The position numbers and the translations under genes are program-made. This document shows, piece by piece, positions 26,813 through 35,947 of a stretch of DNA of 64,000 nt; position 1 is the stretch's first letter; each line of letters begins with the position of its first letter. The notes beneath the pieces were generated by a model that was given only the letters and a program-made list of their open reading frames with translations, was not told the origin of the DNA and did no database searches. Source of the DNA: Vibrio mexicanus (GTDB lineage Bacteria; Pseudomonadota; Gammaproteobacteria; Enterobacterales; Vibrionaceae); NCBI RefSeq assembly GCF_001012815.1, contig NZ_JYJP01000015.1, forward strand, positions 164,814-228,813. The letters run 5' to 3'.

Positions 26813-27934
26813 ATGAAGACAGAGAAACAACAAAAACCATCGTACAGGCCGGGCAAACCTAAAAAAAATCGAAATGCAGGCAGTAACAAACGCTCTTTAA
26901 AAAAAGCGGAGAATGATGCGATAGGCGAACATAACATCATGAAATTCGCTGTGGTGAAAAGTGTTGCTGGCTTGCACAAACGTAATAAGCACCAAGGCCG
27001 ATATGACTTTAATGTTTTGACTGCGGCAACGCCGGAGTTGAAGGAGCAGCTGGTTAGGAACCCCAAAGGCGATAGCAGTATTGATTTTTCTAATTCCAAA
27101 TCTGTTAAGTTGTTGAACAAAGCGCTGCTCGCTCATCATTACAATGTGAAAGAATGGGATATCCCTGATGGCTACTTATGCCCACCGATTCCAGGGCGTG
27201 CGGACTATATTCATCGAGCAGCCGACCTTTTGCTCACTGAAGGGAAAGGGCTGAAACATTCATTGGTGCGAATGCTAGATGTGGGTGTCGGGGCGAACTG
27301 TATTTATCCAATTGTTGCGGCAGTGGATTATGGTTGGCAGGTTAAAGCCAGTGATATCGATTCGGTTTCCGTGGAATGCGCAAACGAGATAGCACAGTCC
27401 AATTCCGTGCTGTCTGGCAAGATTGAATGCCATGTTCAATCTGACAGTCGCCATTTCTTCAAGCATATTATAAAGCCAGGTGAGCATTACGATATCACCA
27501 CATGTAACCCACCATTTCATAAATCTCTCGAAGAGGCACAACAGGGAACGGACCGTAAGTTGGCAAACCTGAATGCTAATCGGAAGAAGCGTGGTAACGG
27601 TGAAACTCAACTCACTACGAAAGCGGGCTCGCCTAAATCAAGTGCTTTGAACTTTGGTGGCCAAAAAGCAGAACTGTGGTGCCCGGGCGGCGAAGCGGCT
27701 TTTATCAAAAATATGGCATTCGAAAGTCGTGATTTTGCGAACCAAGTGTTGTGGTTTTCAACGCTAATTTCTAAGAAAGAGAATGTTCGTTGGATGCGCA
27801 AGAATCTTGAAAAAGCAGGAGCATTGGAAGCGCGTGTGGTCGAGATGCAACAGGGACAAAAGATCAGCCGCTTCATCGCATGGACATTCAAAACTGAAGC
27901 CGAAAGAAGAAAGTGGCTGAGTTTAAAGTGCTAA
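26813..27934 (+). CDS. rlmF: 23S rRNA (adenine1618-N6)-methyltransferase RlmF
   Basis: A 373-residue methyltransferase. The basic, low-complexity N-terminus (about 30 residues) precedes the domain; MLDVGVGANCIYP at about 155-166 binds S-adenosylmethionine, and NPPF at 232-235 is the catalytic motif of amino-methyltransferases. The combination HHYNVKEWDIPDGYLCPPIPGR is specific to RlmF, which modifies A1618 in 23S rRNA. Intact. Confidence 0.93.
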   Translation: MKTEKQQKPSYRPGKPKKNRNAGSNKRSLKKAENDAIGEHNIMKFAVVKSVAGLHKRNKHQGRYDFNVLTAATPELKEQLVRNPKGDSSIDFSNSKSVKLLNKALLAHHYNVKEWDIPDGYLCPPIPGRADYIHRAADLLLTEGKGLKHSLVRMLDVGVGANCIYPIVAAVDYGWQVKASDIDSVSVECANEIAQSNSVLSGKIECHVQSDSRHFFKHIIKPGEHYDITTCNPPFHKSLEEAQQGTDRKLANLNANRKKRGNGETQLTTKAGSPKSSALNFGGQKAELWCPGGEAAFIKNMAFESRDFANQVLWFSTLISKKENVRWMRKNLEKAGALEARVVEMQQGQKISRFIAWTFKTEAERRKWLSLKC

Positions 27935-27969
27935 GCTTAATTTAACATCAGTGTTTATTTGGAGGGCAT

Positions 27970-28162
27970 ATGGAGTTTGAAATCTATCTGCCTGTGAGCC
28001 CAAATGGATATGTGACAGTCTGAATGTTCTCTTTGCCTTCTTGCTATTTTCGGCTGCCTCGCTTTCGTTCGAATTGTTTATCTTGAATACAAGAAGGTAA
28101 ACCGAGTTCGGCGCGCAAGAAGTCGCCGTCAGAAAAACTCAAAGCACACAGTAGACGACTGA
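27970..28162 (+). CDS. Probable small membrane protein, two apparent frameshifts
   Basis: ATG 27970 is preceded by a strong GGAGG and opens MEFEIYLPVSPNGYV, then stops at 28021. Two neighbouring frames continue a hydrophobic segment and a basic tail. Adding one G at 28014 and one T in the TTTT run at 28047-28050 gives a continuous 64-residue protein: DSLNVLFAFLLFFGCLAF as one membrane helix, then VRIVYLEYKKVNRVRR and an Arg/Lys-rich tail to TGA 28160-28162. The good ribosome-binding site and the coherent topology support it, but the join depends on two corrections. No family recognised. Confidence 0.45.
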
Positions 28163-28192
28163 TTAACCTGTCTATGCCACCTTTACCATTCT

Positions 28193-28903
28193 CTAGGCTA
28201 AGCTATCGAGCTGCTTCTGATATTTCTCTTTCAACGCTTCATTGCCGGCTTGCTCTTCGAGTCGAATTAACAGCTGTAGAGAAGGTTTTTTCAATCCGTA
28301 TCGTTGATGGAATTTCATGAGTCGAATACGGGCATCCGTATATTTCCCTTGTTCAATCTCTAGGTTAGCAATCTGCAGTATTGAACGAGCTCGGTTCGGG
28401 TCGTGATCGAGAGTGCGTTGAAAATAGGTATAAGCTTGTTCTTTGTTACCTGATTTTAAAGCGCAGAGTGCGGCATTCTCATAACTTGCAGACACCAAGT
28501 AGTAATAAGGCTGATCAATAGCTTGATTGAAGTAGCGGTCAGCTTGCGCATATTCCCCTTGCTTACACAAAAATGTTCCGTAATTGTTGAGTACATTGCC
28601 GTTTCGTGGATGTTGCTTCAATGCAGAACGATAGTATTGACGTGCCATATCGGGCTCGCCCACTTTTTCATAGTAATGCGCGATGGAAAGTTGAGAACGG
28701 TAGTAATTAGGTGCATGAGTCAGTGCTTTCTCTAAGTTTGCCCGCGCCTTCACCATGTTGCCTTGACCCATGTATCCAAGACCTAAAGCAATGCGTGATT
28801 CCGCCATTTCGATATCGCTTGATTGCGGAGCAGTGTCTACGGTCTCCGTCACTGTGACACAAGCAGACAGCGTTAATGCCAAGGTGATGGGTATGATTTT
28901 CAT
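28193..28903 (-). CDS. PilW/PilF-like TPR lipoprotein
   Basis: A 236-residue protein with a lipoprotein signal (MKIIPITLALTLSAC; lipobox LSAC with C15) and about five to six TPR repeats, for example NYYRSQLSIAHYYEKVGEPD and NVLNNYGTFLCKQGEYAQAD. The TPR pattern matches the type IV pilus biogenesis/stability protein PilW (PilF), which guides the secretin to the outer membrane. The usual PilW gene sits between rlmN and rodZ; those are not here, so this may be a second copy or a related TPR lipoprotein. Confidence 0.75.
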   Translation of the reverse strand: MKIIPITLALTLSACVTVTETVDTAPQSSDIEMAESRIALGLGYMGQGNMVKARANLEKALTHAPNYYRSQLSIAHYYEKVGEPDMARQYYRSALKQHPRNGNVLNNYGTFLCKQGEYAQADRYFNQAIDQPYYYLVSASYENAALCALKSGNKEQAYTYFQRTLDHDPNRARSILQIANLEIEQGKYTDARIRLMKFHQRYGLKKPSLQLLIRLEEQAGNEALKEKYQKQLDSLA

Positions 28904-29034
28904 GGTTTCTTCCTCAAACGACTTTGCGACAACTCATAATAAGTGTGTTGATGTATATAAAAATAGTTAGAGACCAACGTTGCGACGTGGTTGGCAATTG
29001 GCCGAGTAATCAATGAGATAAGTCGTGTCGGTAT

Positions 29035-29061
29035 AAAAAAGAGCCGCAATGGGCTCTTTTA
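29035..29061 (-). terminator. Terminator after metA
   Basis: Stem AAAGAGCC / GGCTCTTT (29038-29045, 29052-29059) with a T run on the minus strand, 37 bases past the metA stop. Confidence 0.75.
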
Positions 29062-29097
29062 AATACACTGTTTAGGAAGGCAATAAGCAATATGGGC

Positions 29098-30039
29098 TTA
29101 ATCGTCTTTCGTGAAATGGTCTTCGCTGAAGTGTTCCAAATCGTAAGGTGTTTGCTGGTAAACACAGTAGTTTAACCAGTTAGAAAATAGCAAATGGCCA
29201 TGACTTCGCCAGCTAGCGCATGGTTTATTGTCTGGGTTGTTATTCGGGTAGTAATTAATTGGAATTGCAGGTTCCATGCCTTCGCCTAAGTCACGTATGT
29301 ACTCGTTGTGAAGTGTATGAGCATCGTATTCAGGGTGACCAGTAACGAACACGTTTCGCTTATCCTTGGTTGCTGCTAGATAAACACCCGCGACGTCAGA
29401 AGTCGCTAGAATGTCCAAATCGGTGTGCTCTTCTAAGTACTCAGGTGAAAAGTCAGCGTAACGCGAGTGAGGCGCTAGGAATGTATCATCAAAACCACGT
29501 AAAACAGGGTGGTAAGGTTGATGAATCTTATGATGATATACACCTGACAACTTCTCTTTTCTTGTACGTTTTGGTAAATCAAACAGAAGCTTTAAGCCCG
29601 CTTGCGCAGCCCAACACACGTAAAGTGTGGAAGTAACGTGCTGTTTTGCCCAGCTCATAATGGTTTGTAGGTGATCCCAATAAATCACATCTTCAAACTG
29701 CACCAAGCCAAGTGGCGCACCGGTGATAATCAATCCATCAAAGTTACGGTCTTTGACCATCTCAAACTGGCGGTAAAAGTTATCGAGGTGTTCTGTAGGG
29801 GTATTCTTACTTGGTCTGTTATCAATACGCAGAAGTTCCACATCCACTTGAAGTGGACTGTTCGATAGTAGACGTAAGAACTGAGTTTCAGTCTCAATTT
29901 TCTTTGGCATTAAGTTCAGGATCAATACCTTCAGAGGACGGATCTCCTGAGTTGAGGCGCGAGACTCCGGCATAATGAAGATGTTTTCATTACGAAGTAC
30001 ATCAGATGCAGGTAATTGATCAGGTATCTTAATTGGCAC
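29098..30039 (-). CDS. metA: Homoserine O-succinyltransferase MetA
   Basis: MetA activates homoserine with succinyl-CoA (in some species acetyl-CoA) at the start of methionine synthesis. From the GTG at 30037-30039 the protein is 313 residues and begins (V)[10 protein letters not shown], as in known MetA proteins; AGGGAGA lies seven bases before it. The longer frame to 30099 would run through the MetJ operator and is rejected. [13 protein letters not shown] is seen near the N-terminus, the catalytic cysteine is in [11 protein letters not shown], and HPEYD and the [11 protein letters not shown] block carry the catalytic histidine region. Confidence 0.93.
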   Translation of the reverse strand: MPIKIPDQLPASDVLRNENIFIMPESRASTQEIRPLKVLILNLMPKKIETETQFLRLLSNSPLQVDVELLRIDNRPSKNTPTEHLDNFYRQFEMVKDRNFDGLIITGAPLGLVQFEDVIYWDHLQTIMSWAKQHVTSTLYVCWAAQAGLKLLFDLPKRTRKEKLSGVYHHKIHQPYHPVLRGFDDTFLAPHSRYADFSPEYLEEHTDLDILATSDVAGVYLAATKDKRNVFVTGHPEYDAHTLHNEYIRDLGEGMEPAIPINYYPNNNPDNKPCASWRSHGHLLFSNWLNYCVYQQTPYDLEHFSEDHFTKDD

Positions 30040-30051
30040 AGCTTTCTCCCT

Positions 30052-30075
30052 AAGCGTATAGACGTCTATACATCT
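30052..30075. promoter_or_regulatory. MetJ operator (tandem met boxes) upstream of metA
   Basis: A perfect met box AGACGTCT (30060-30067) is followed directly by ATACATCT and preceded by the weaker AAGCGTAT. MetJ-SAM binds at least two adjacent 8-bp boxes. The array starts 12 bases upstream of the metA start codon, consistent with repression by methionine/SAM. Confidence 0.8.
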
Positions 30076-30163
30076 AAAGCTAACGTAATCGGTTGGCATT
30101 GTCGATAGAAAAAACCAACTATTTTTCGTAACATGCCATCCTCACTCGATGTACGAGACTCAA

Positions 30164-30562
30164 ATGACAGCAAAGCTCACCTTAATAAGGGGATTGCCTG
30201 GCTCTGGAAAGTCCACCTTGGCGAAAACATACACCGATGCGACGCATTTAGAAGCCGACATGTACTTTGTCGATAGGGATGGTGATTACCATTACGACGC
30301 ATCTAAAGTAAGGCTAGCTCATAACTGGTGCCAAGAAGAAACTCAAGCGGCTCTATTAAGAGGAGAGAGTGTAGTTGTATCCAACACCTTTATTCGGTGC
30401 TGGGAAATGCAGTTTTATACTCAGCTTGCGAAACGGCTACAGATAGATCTCGAAGTGATTGAGTGCAATGGCGAATATCCAAACATACATGGTGTGAGTC
30501 ATGAAACCATTAATCAAATGAAGAAGCGTTGGCAGAAATGGCGAAACGATCAGCAATCGTAG
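30164..30562 (+). CDS. P-loop kinase-like ATPase (N4BP2/zeta-toxin-like fold)
   Basis: About 132 residues from ATG 30164 (MTAKLTLIRGLPGSGKSTLA). GLPGSGKST is the Walker A motif; EADMYFVDRDGDYHYDASK resembles the substrate-binding segment of small ATP-binding proteins related to polynucleotide or zeta-type kinases, and VVVSNTFIR the following strand. It is divergent from metA and overlaps the next gene by about 25 bases. Substrate not known; no antitoxin partner is evident, so I do not call it a toxin. Confidence 0.7.
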   Translation: MTAKLTLIRGLPGSGKSTLAKTYTDATHLEADMYFVDRDGDYHYDASKVRLAHNWCQEETQAALLRGESVVVSNTFIRCWEMQFYTQLAKRLQIDLEVIECNGEYPNIHGVSHETINQMKKRWQKWRNDQQS

Positions 30563-31020
30563 AAATGACGTCCTATGGCGTATATAGCACTTGGGATTCA
30601 CGTTCAAAACAGCTTCCTAAGATCCAAGAATTTACAACTCAAGTGGTGGCCGATGAGGCGGTAGAATTTGGCTTTGTCGTAAATATCAAGAAAGGTAAAG
30701 GTGAAGTCATCCATTACCGAATAGAGCACCCAGGAGTACTTGGTAAAAAAGGCCAACTATTAGAGTCTTTTGAAGGAGAAGAACACATCGGCAACAACGA
30801 TTGGGAGTTTTATCTCGGCGACACTATTCAACTTCTTTATCCTGATGGCGGCTTTGAATCCAACCTTGGTCCTTGGAGAATGGTTATCGAGATGGGTGGA
30901 AAGATTGTCGCGGAAAAACTTTTCACCTCTATGCAAGAGATGAAGGGCAGTTTTGGAAACAGCGCGGTTTTTAACGCCGCGCAATGTCAAAAAGTAAGAT
31001 TAGACTTACGAACTATCTAG
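30538..31020 (+). CDS. DUF3859 domain-containing protein
   Basis: About 160 residues beginning at ATG 30538 (MAKRSAIVEMTSYGVYSTWD); ATG 30565 is an alternative that would avoid the overlap with the P-loop gene. The body (FGFVVNIKKGKGEVIHYRIEHPG then FYLGDTIQLLYPDGGFESNLGPWRM, seen in two blocks) matches DUF3859, a soluble beta-rich family of unknown function. Coupled to the P-loop protein by overlap. Its stop overlaps the convergent EAL gene by four bases. Confidence 0.75.
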   Translation: MAKRSAIVEMTSYGVYSTWDSRSKQLPKIQEFTTQVVADEAVEFGFVVNIKKGKGEVIHYRIEHPGVLGKKGQLLESFEGEEHIGNNDWEFYLGDTIQLLYPDGGFESNLGPWRMVIEMGGKIVAEKLFTSMQEMKGSFGNSAVFNAAQCQKVRLDLRTI

Positions 31021-32516
31021 CGAAGTAGCTTTTTCAGTGCCTTGAGTGTCAACGGCTTGAAAAATAGGTACCCTTGGAGCAACTGCACGTTATGTTTGCT
31101 TAACAGCTCACTTTGTTCTTCAGTTTCAACCCCTTCAGCCACGATTGTCACGTTTAACTTGTGGCCCAGTTCAATGATAGTACTCAGCACTGGTGCGTTG
31201 ACCGTATCGACGCCAATTGTGTCCACGAAGCACTTATCAATTTTTAGATAGTTAAACGGTGCATCATTGAGCAAAGACAGCGATGTTTGCCCGGTTCCGA
31301 AATCATCTATAGCAATAATTACCCCTTCACTGGCGAGTGCATCCAGCACTTTTATACCACTTTCATCGAGCGCCTGTCGCTCGGTGATTTCGATGCATAG
31401 GTGATAACCTGCATCGTTCATTGCATTGTGGTAGCGCTTTAATGTTTGTACACAATGCTTTTCTTCAAGGTAACTCGGTGGAATGTTTACACCAACATGG
31501 AGTGGTTTGTTGGGTTGAGTTGGTTGTAAGTCTGTCAGCGCTCTTTGCAAGACAACATCAGTGAGTTGATTGATAAGCCCTTGCTGTTCAGCAAGAGGAA
31601 TGAAAATATCAGGTCTCACCAAACCAAGTTTTGGGTGTTCCCAGCGTACTAATGCTTCAACTCCTTCGACTTCATGGGACTGACTGTTGACAAGCGGTTG
31701 ATATAACAAGAAAAGCTCATTCCTTTTTAGGCCTGATTTCAAATCATCCAAAAGAGAGTCGCGTTGGCGATATCTTCTCGTAAAACCATGAATGAGCAAA
31801 GAGAGTAGAAACGCTGTTGGAATGGTAATGATCGCGATAGATATTAGTTTGGAATACACGGTTACCGGGCGTGCTTCTACTAATATGTCATAGTCATACA
31901 GGAGCGAAGCATGAACATGGTGTAACCCATTGGAAGAGAAGGGTTGCTCTGGTGGGTACAACAAGTCCTTGAACTTAATAGAAACTCGACTTAATTGTGT
32001 GCTGGCATCTCGACGTAATGTTTCAATTAAATAGTTACGATTGACGAGCGCGACGATCCCACTGTTTTCTTTATCGGGGAAAGCATCAACAACGGCGAGA
32101 GAGCGTTGCGAAATATCATTGCCGTAGTCGAAGAGGTACTCGCCACTGTCAAACTCCCACTTTTGAAACACACTATTGATATCGACTTCTATGTTACCTC
32201 GCTTGGAAGAGCAGACGATCACTCCTTCATCTACGATAACAAGTTCACGAAGTTGGTTCTCATATAGGAGCTGTTCTTGCATAACTTCACACTGGTCTTC
32301 ACTTTGTGCGATGAGCGCAGATTCTGCATGCAGCTCTGTGATGATGCTATCGATATAGTTGGCGTAGAAACGACTAATTGCTACTAATTCAGATTTAACG
32401 TCTTTCTGGGCGAAGTAGTAAGAGATTGGAATCGCGACGAGTATAGGGATGAGAAAAAGTGCCAAGAATGATTTAGTTTCAATAGTAATAGAGTGGCTTG
32501 TATTTGTCTGACCCAT
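31017..32516 (-). CDS. CSS-motif EAL-domain cyclic di-GMP phosphodiesterase
   Basis: A 499-residue inner-membrane enzyme. Two membrane helices (about 17-36 and 222-243) flank a periplasmic CSS domain with VIVCSSKRG (CSS at 102-104), a redox-sensing disulfide domain. The cytoplasmic EAL domain has EALVRWEHP (E287), IEITE, IDDFGTG (404-409), YLKIDKCFV and VAEGVETEEQ, so all main metal and substrate residues are present and activity is expected. It would degrade cyclic di-GMP in response to periplasmic thiol state. Relevant to the LapA-like adhesin later in the window only in general terms. Confidence 0.92.
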   Translation of the reverse strand: MGQTNTSHSITIETKSFLALFLIPILVAIPISYYFAQKDVKSELVAISRFYANYIDSIITELHAESALIAQSEDQCEVMQEQLLYENQLRELVIVDEGVIVCSSKRGNIEVDINSVFQKWEFDSGEYLFDYGNDISQRSLAVVDAFPDKENSGIVALVNRNYLIETLRRDASTQLSRVSIKFKDLLYPPEQPFSSNGLHHVHASLLYDYDILVEARPVTVYSKLISIAIITIPTAFLLSLLIHGFTRRYRQRDSLLDDLKSGLKRNELFLLYQPLVNSQSHEVEGVEALVRWEHPKLGLVRPDIFIPLAEQQGLINQLTDVVLQRALTDLQPTQPNKPLHVGVNIPPSYLEEKHCVQTLKRYHNAMNDAGYHLCIEITERQALDESGIKVLDALASEGVIIAIDDFGTGQTSLSLLNDAPFNYLKIDKCFVDTIGVDTVNAPVLSTIIELGHKLNVTIVAEGVETEEQSELLSKHNVQLLQGYLFFKPLTLKALKKLLR

Positions 32517-32634
32517 GCTTTGACTTGTATTTATAGTGTTGATGCTATCGTAATGATAGTGTTATTAGGGGAAAAAGTATCTTTTGCACTCAATAAATTA
32601 CAAAAATATCACATAACACAAGTGTTTATCTCAA

Positions 32635-33773
32635 TTATGAAATGTCACGGTTTGATTTATTGAGTAGATAAAAGGCGATACCTAGCCATAAAAGACTTTG
32701 AACCCAGAGTCTGATTACATGATCGACGATGGCATCTGCACTAGCACCCATGTGATTAACCTTTAGCAAGGCTGGGATGGCTTGGCCGCTCGGAAAAATG
32801 GATGACAGGCTTAGAAGCGGTGTTGGAATGCTCTCCACAGGCCATATGAAGCCTGAAGTAAATATTAGCGGCATGGATAGAAACAGTGCAATAACCGTGA
32901 CTAGCTCTCTTCTTGGCACAGCCTGTCCCAGAACAACTCCAATAGCCGTGCTGCATACGAACATTGGGATAAAAATCGAGAATAGGTCAAATGCCGCCCC
33001 AAGTTGTGAAATGGCGTAGAAGTCTAAGCTAAACCCGAAATAGTACATGGCAAGTACAAGATAGATGACGCCCAGCACTGATACTCGTGTTAATAGAGTT
33101 GCTAATGGTCCTGCTTGGGTCCAGTAGTCGTTAGAGGTTCGCTGTGTCGCACCCATTAGGCCAGACGCATGATTAGTGTTTGTTGTAGTATCAATACGAA
33201 CACAGCGGGTACGACATAGTTGAGATAGCCAATTTCAGGGTTGAATGTCGGTTTCATGTTTACGTGAAATGCTGCATATTGCTGTTCTGCCATTGACATT
33301 GGTACGCCTTCAGAGAGGAGTCTGACAACATTGACCTTTCCAGCAAGTGTCCCGCCGGCATGAGCTAAGCCTTCAACAATGGTGCCGTAAACCAGAAAAT
33401 AGGAAGCGTCACCCGCAAACGCGAGGGTAGGACTTTTCTCCAACATTAAATCGCGATAGAAATGCTCTGGGATGACAAAAATGCCACTCACATCGCCATT
33501 TAGTAAATGCTCTTTTGCTTCTTCAATGCTGCCGCTACGCGCTACGATGTTGACCTGAGGGGTAGCATCGACCATTCGCTCAAGCTGGTAGCTTGCTTGG
33601 CTTTTGTCCAGGTTTACAACGGTTATCTCTTGCTCTGTAGGCGTTTGGTTGATGTAGGGGAGCGGGTACAAAAAGGAGTAAAAGATAACACCGCCGAAAA
33701 CCGTGAGTGCGACAACCGGGTTAGTGAAAATCGCCTTAAACTCAGAGCGCAAAAGTTGAAAGAGTGACATCAA
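32635..33773 (-). CDS. ABC-2 type permease (second of pair), one frameshift
   Basis: The N-terminal part (MMSLFQLLRSEFKAIFTNPVVALTVFG) and an extracytoplasmic domain run to 33156, where the frame breaks; the C-terminal membrane part continues as GLMGATQRTSNDYW. Restoring one G at 33168 (ATGGCG read on the minus strand) gives LIMASGLMGATQ and about 379 residues with six membrane helices, the usual ABC-2 exporter permease. Its start overlaps the stop of the upstream permease by four bases. It pairs with the next permease in an export complex. Confidence 0.82.
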
Positions 33774-34924
33774 TTGGTCTCCGTGTTAGCCGTATTTTGT
33801 GTGGCTCTTTTAATCAAATATCCGCAAGCCAGTGCTGGTATGAGATACCCAATCATAGGCGTGAGTTGATTAAGGCTATGCCAAATACTCGCTCCGTAGC
33901 TTGCCTGTCCAACTTGCATTTCAATATAGTGACTAATCGGCAGCAGTGATCGCCAGAATTGAGCTAGGCTGTTCATATCACTGACTGGGAAAGTAATGCC
34001 CATAAAAGCGAAACTCGGGGCAGTAAAAGCACCTGCAAAGCTCATGGCTCTCGCTGCATCCAATGACAAGAAATAGAACAAGGTAGCCATGATGAGACAA
34101 CAAACAACGGTGACGACCTGCGCTATTGCGATAATCAACAGGCTGCCTTGCATTGGCCAGTTAAGAACCCCGTAGAACAGCCATAAAAATCCTATACCTT
34201 GCAAAAGATATAACGGTAGGTAAGGGAGTAATGTTCTGATCACATTGAGAAAAGGTTGTCTATTTAGCCATTGGTGAACGCCTCTTTCTCTGTTATTGGC
34301 AGATAAAGTCATTATGCCCGTTACAATGATACCTATTTGCCAAATGGCAGGAATAATGGCGCCCACTAGAAACTGAGCGTAATTGCTATTGAGATTAAAC
34401 AGCGCAGTAATTTGAGTTTGAATCGGTAGAGCCTTACCAAGCGCAGCGGATAAGGTTGAGTTTCCTTGGCCCAAGTTATTCCCCATTGCCAACTTAGTAT
34501 TAAGGGTGCCTTGTGCTTGCATAACGGCTGAGTTAATCAGCTTGCCGACAAGGATGTATTGGCTGTTGTAGAACACAGAGACCTGAGGTGAACGACCTAG
34601 CCTAACTTGCTTATCAAACTCGTGTGGAATCACGACGTATGCATAGATGTCGCTTTTTGTTAGGTCTCGTTTCGCTTCGGCTGCTGAGCTGTATTGTTGT
34701 GTAATGGCCAGTGTTGGTGTGGCTTCCAAGTGCCGAGTAAAACTGCGCGAAAGTTGGCTTTGATCCAAGTCGACGACACCAATAGGCAGGTTAGTCGCAA
34801 TGCCTTGAGAAAATATCCACCAAATCGTAAGTGCCAGCGCAACTGGCACCCACGTAAGGGAAGATAGAAGCCAAATATCACGCTTGACGATACTAAGCTG
34901 TGTCTTAACGGCGTTTTCACTCAT
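33770..34924 (-). CDS. ABC-2 type permease (first of pair)
   Basis: A 384-residue ABC-2 family membrane protein: one N-terminal helix, a large periplasmic domain (GVVDLDQSQLSRSFTRHLEATP block is typical of the YhhJ/YbhR group), then about five helices ending AFMGITFPVSDMNSLAQFWRSLLPISHYIEM. It probably exports a drug-like or envelope compound together with its paralogue, the HlyD-like adaptor and the TolC-like protein. No ATPase gene is present in the operon. Confidence 0.85.
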   Translation of the reverse strand: MSENAVKTQLSIVKRDIWLLSSLTWVPVALALTIWWIFSQGIATNLPIGVVDLDQSQLSRSFTRHLEATPTLAITQQYSSAAEAKRDLTKSDIYAYVVIPHEFDKQVRLGRSPQVSVFYNSQYILVGKLINSAVMQAQGTLNTKLAMGNNLGQGNSTLSAALGKALPIQTQITALFNLNSNYAQFLVGAIIPAIWQIGIIVTGIMTLSANNRERGVHQWLNRQPFLNVIRTLLPYLPLYLLQGIGFLWLFYGVLNWPMQGSLLIIAIAQVVTVVCCLIMATLFYFLSLDAARAMSFAGAFTAPSFAFMGITFPVSDMNSLAQFWRSLLPISHYIEMQVGQASYGASIWHSLNQLTPMIGYLIPALACGYLIKRATQNTANTETN

Positions 34925-34933
34925 GCGATTGAC

Positions 34934-35938
34934 CTACTTCGCTCTATTGATCTTCTGGCTGCTGTCTAGCTCAACCACAAGGCTCATGCCCATTCGAAGC
35001 TGAACACTTTTGTCGACGGGTTTTGCTTCGATCTCGAAAGTTCTCAAGTCAAAACCTTGTGATGAGTCGGTAGAACGCCATGTGGCGAAGTCACCCATCG
35101 GCGCAATATGACTCACGACGAATGGAATTGTTGAATCCAATGCAGGGAGATAAGCGTCAAACTGTGTGCCTTTTTCAAAATGCTTCAATCGATCTTCTCG
35201 TACGTTTAGAACCGCCCAAGAGTCATTGGTATCGATAATGGTGACGACAGGGAAGCCTTGAGGCGCAAGTTCGCCACTGTGCAGCAATACTTGGGAGACC
35301 TCACCGTTAAACCAACTCGAAATTCGAGTGTCATTGGCATAAGCTTCTACTTCAGCTACCGCACCTTCTGCCATACGGGCTTTTTCTGCTGCCGCAGTTT
35401 TAGTTTCACTTCGCGCACCTTCTTGCGTCATCTGATACATCTGATAAGCAGCACTTTCTGTGTATTGAGCCGCTTTCCATTGAGTTTTCGCTTCATCACG
35501 CTTCTGTTCTGATACGACGCCGTCTTTATATAAGTTGTTGACTCGTAGATAGGTTTTCTCCATCAGTTGAGCCGCTACTTGTGCTTTGAGCCATTGATCT
35601 TTTGCCGCTTGTATCTGCTGTTGTCTTGCGCCAGTTTCTGCTTCTTTCGCGATTGCACCAGCCGCTTTTTGGCCTGCGATCGCCTGCTCAAGTTTTGCAT
35701 CAATCTCTGGAGTGTGAAGCGTGAATATCAAGTCCCCTTGCTGGACGTTGTCGCCTTTGCGAACCAGCACTTGATCGATTCGGCCTGGCACTTTAGACGA
35801 GATACTGTACTGCTGCGCTTCAATCTGTCCTTGTAAACGAATAGGTTGGGGTTGATGTGCTTGGTAAAATTGATAGCTAATCCAACCAGTTACACTAAGA
35901 GCCGCAACAGCTAGGGCGATGGGTTTAAGTTGTTTCAT
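34934..35938 (-). CDS. HlyD/MFP-family periplasmic adaptor
   Basis: A 334-residue membrane fusion protein: a single N-terminal helix (LALAVAALSVTGWISYQ region), lipoyl half-motifs around GRIDQVLVRKGDNVQQGD (residues 52-69), an alpha-helical hairpin rich in A/K/Q, and the second lipoyl half with FNGEVSQVLLHSGE. It bridges the inner-membrane permeases and the TolC-like channel. It lies nine bases after the outer-membrane gene and nine before the permease. Confidence 0.88.
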   Translation of the reverse strand: MKQLKPIALAVAALSVTGWISYQFYQAHQPQPIRLQGQIEAQQYSISSKVPGRIDQVLVRKGDNVQQGDLIFTLHTPEIDAKLEQAIAGQKAAGAIAKEAETGARQQQIQAAKDQWLKAQVAAQLMEKTYLRVNNLYKDGVVSEQKRDEAKTQWKAAQYTESAAYQMYQMTQEGARSETKTAAAEKARMAEGAVAEVEAYANDTRISSWFNGEVSQVLLHSGELAPQGFPVVTIIDTNDSWAVLNVREDRLKHFEKGTQFDAYLPALDSTIPFVVSHIAPMGDFATWRSTDSSQGFDLRTFEIEAKPVDKSVQLRMGMSLVVELDSSQKINRAK

Positions 35939-35947
35939 GTTAGATCC

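Noticed and set aside
30040..30099. A 20-residue N-terminal extension of MetA
   Set aside because: It runs through the MetJ box and lacks a ribosome-binding site; the GTG at 30039 fits known MetA starts.
30164..30562. Zeta-type toxin of a toxin-antitoxin pair
   Set aside because: The P-loop fold alone is not enough; the partner is a DUF3859 protein with no antitoxin features.
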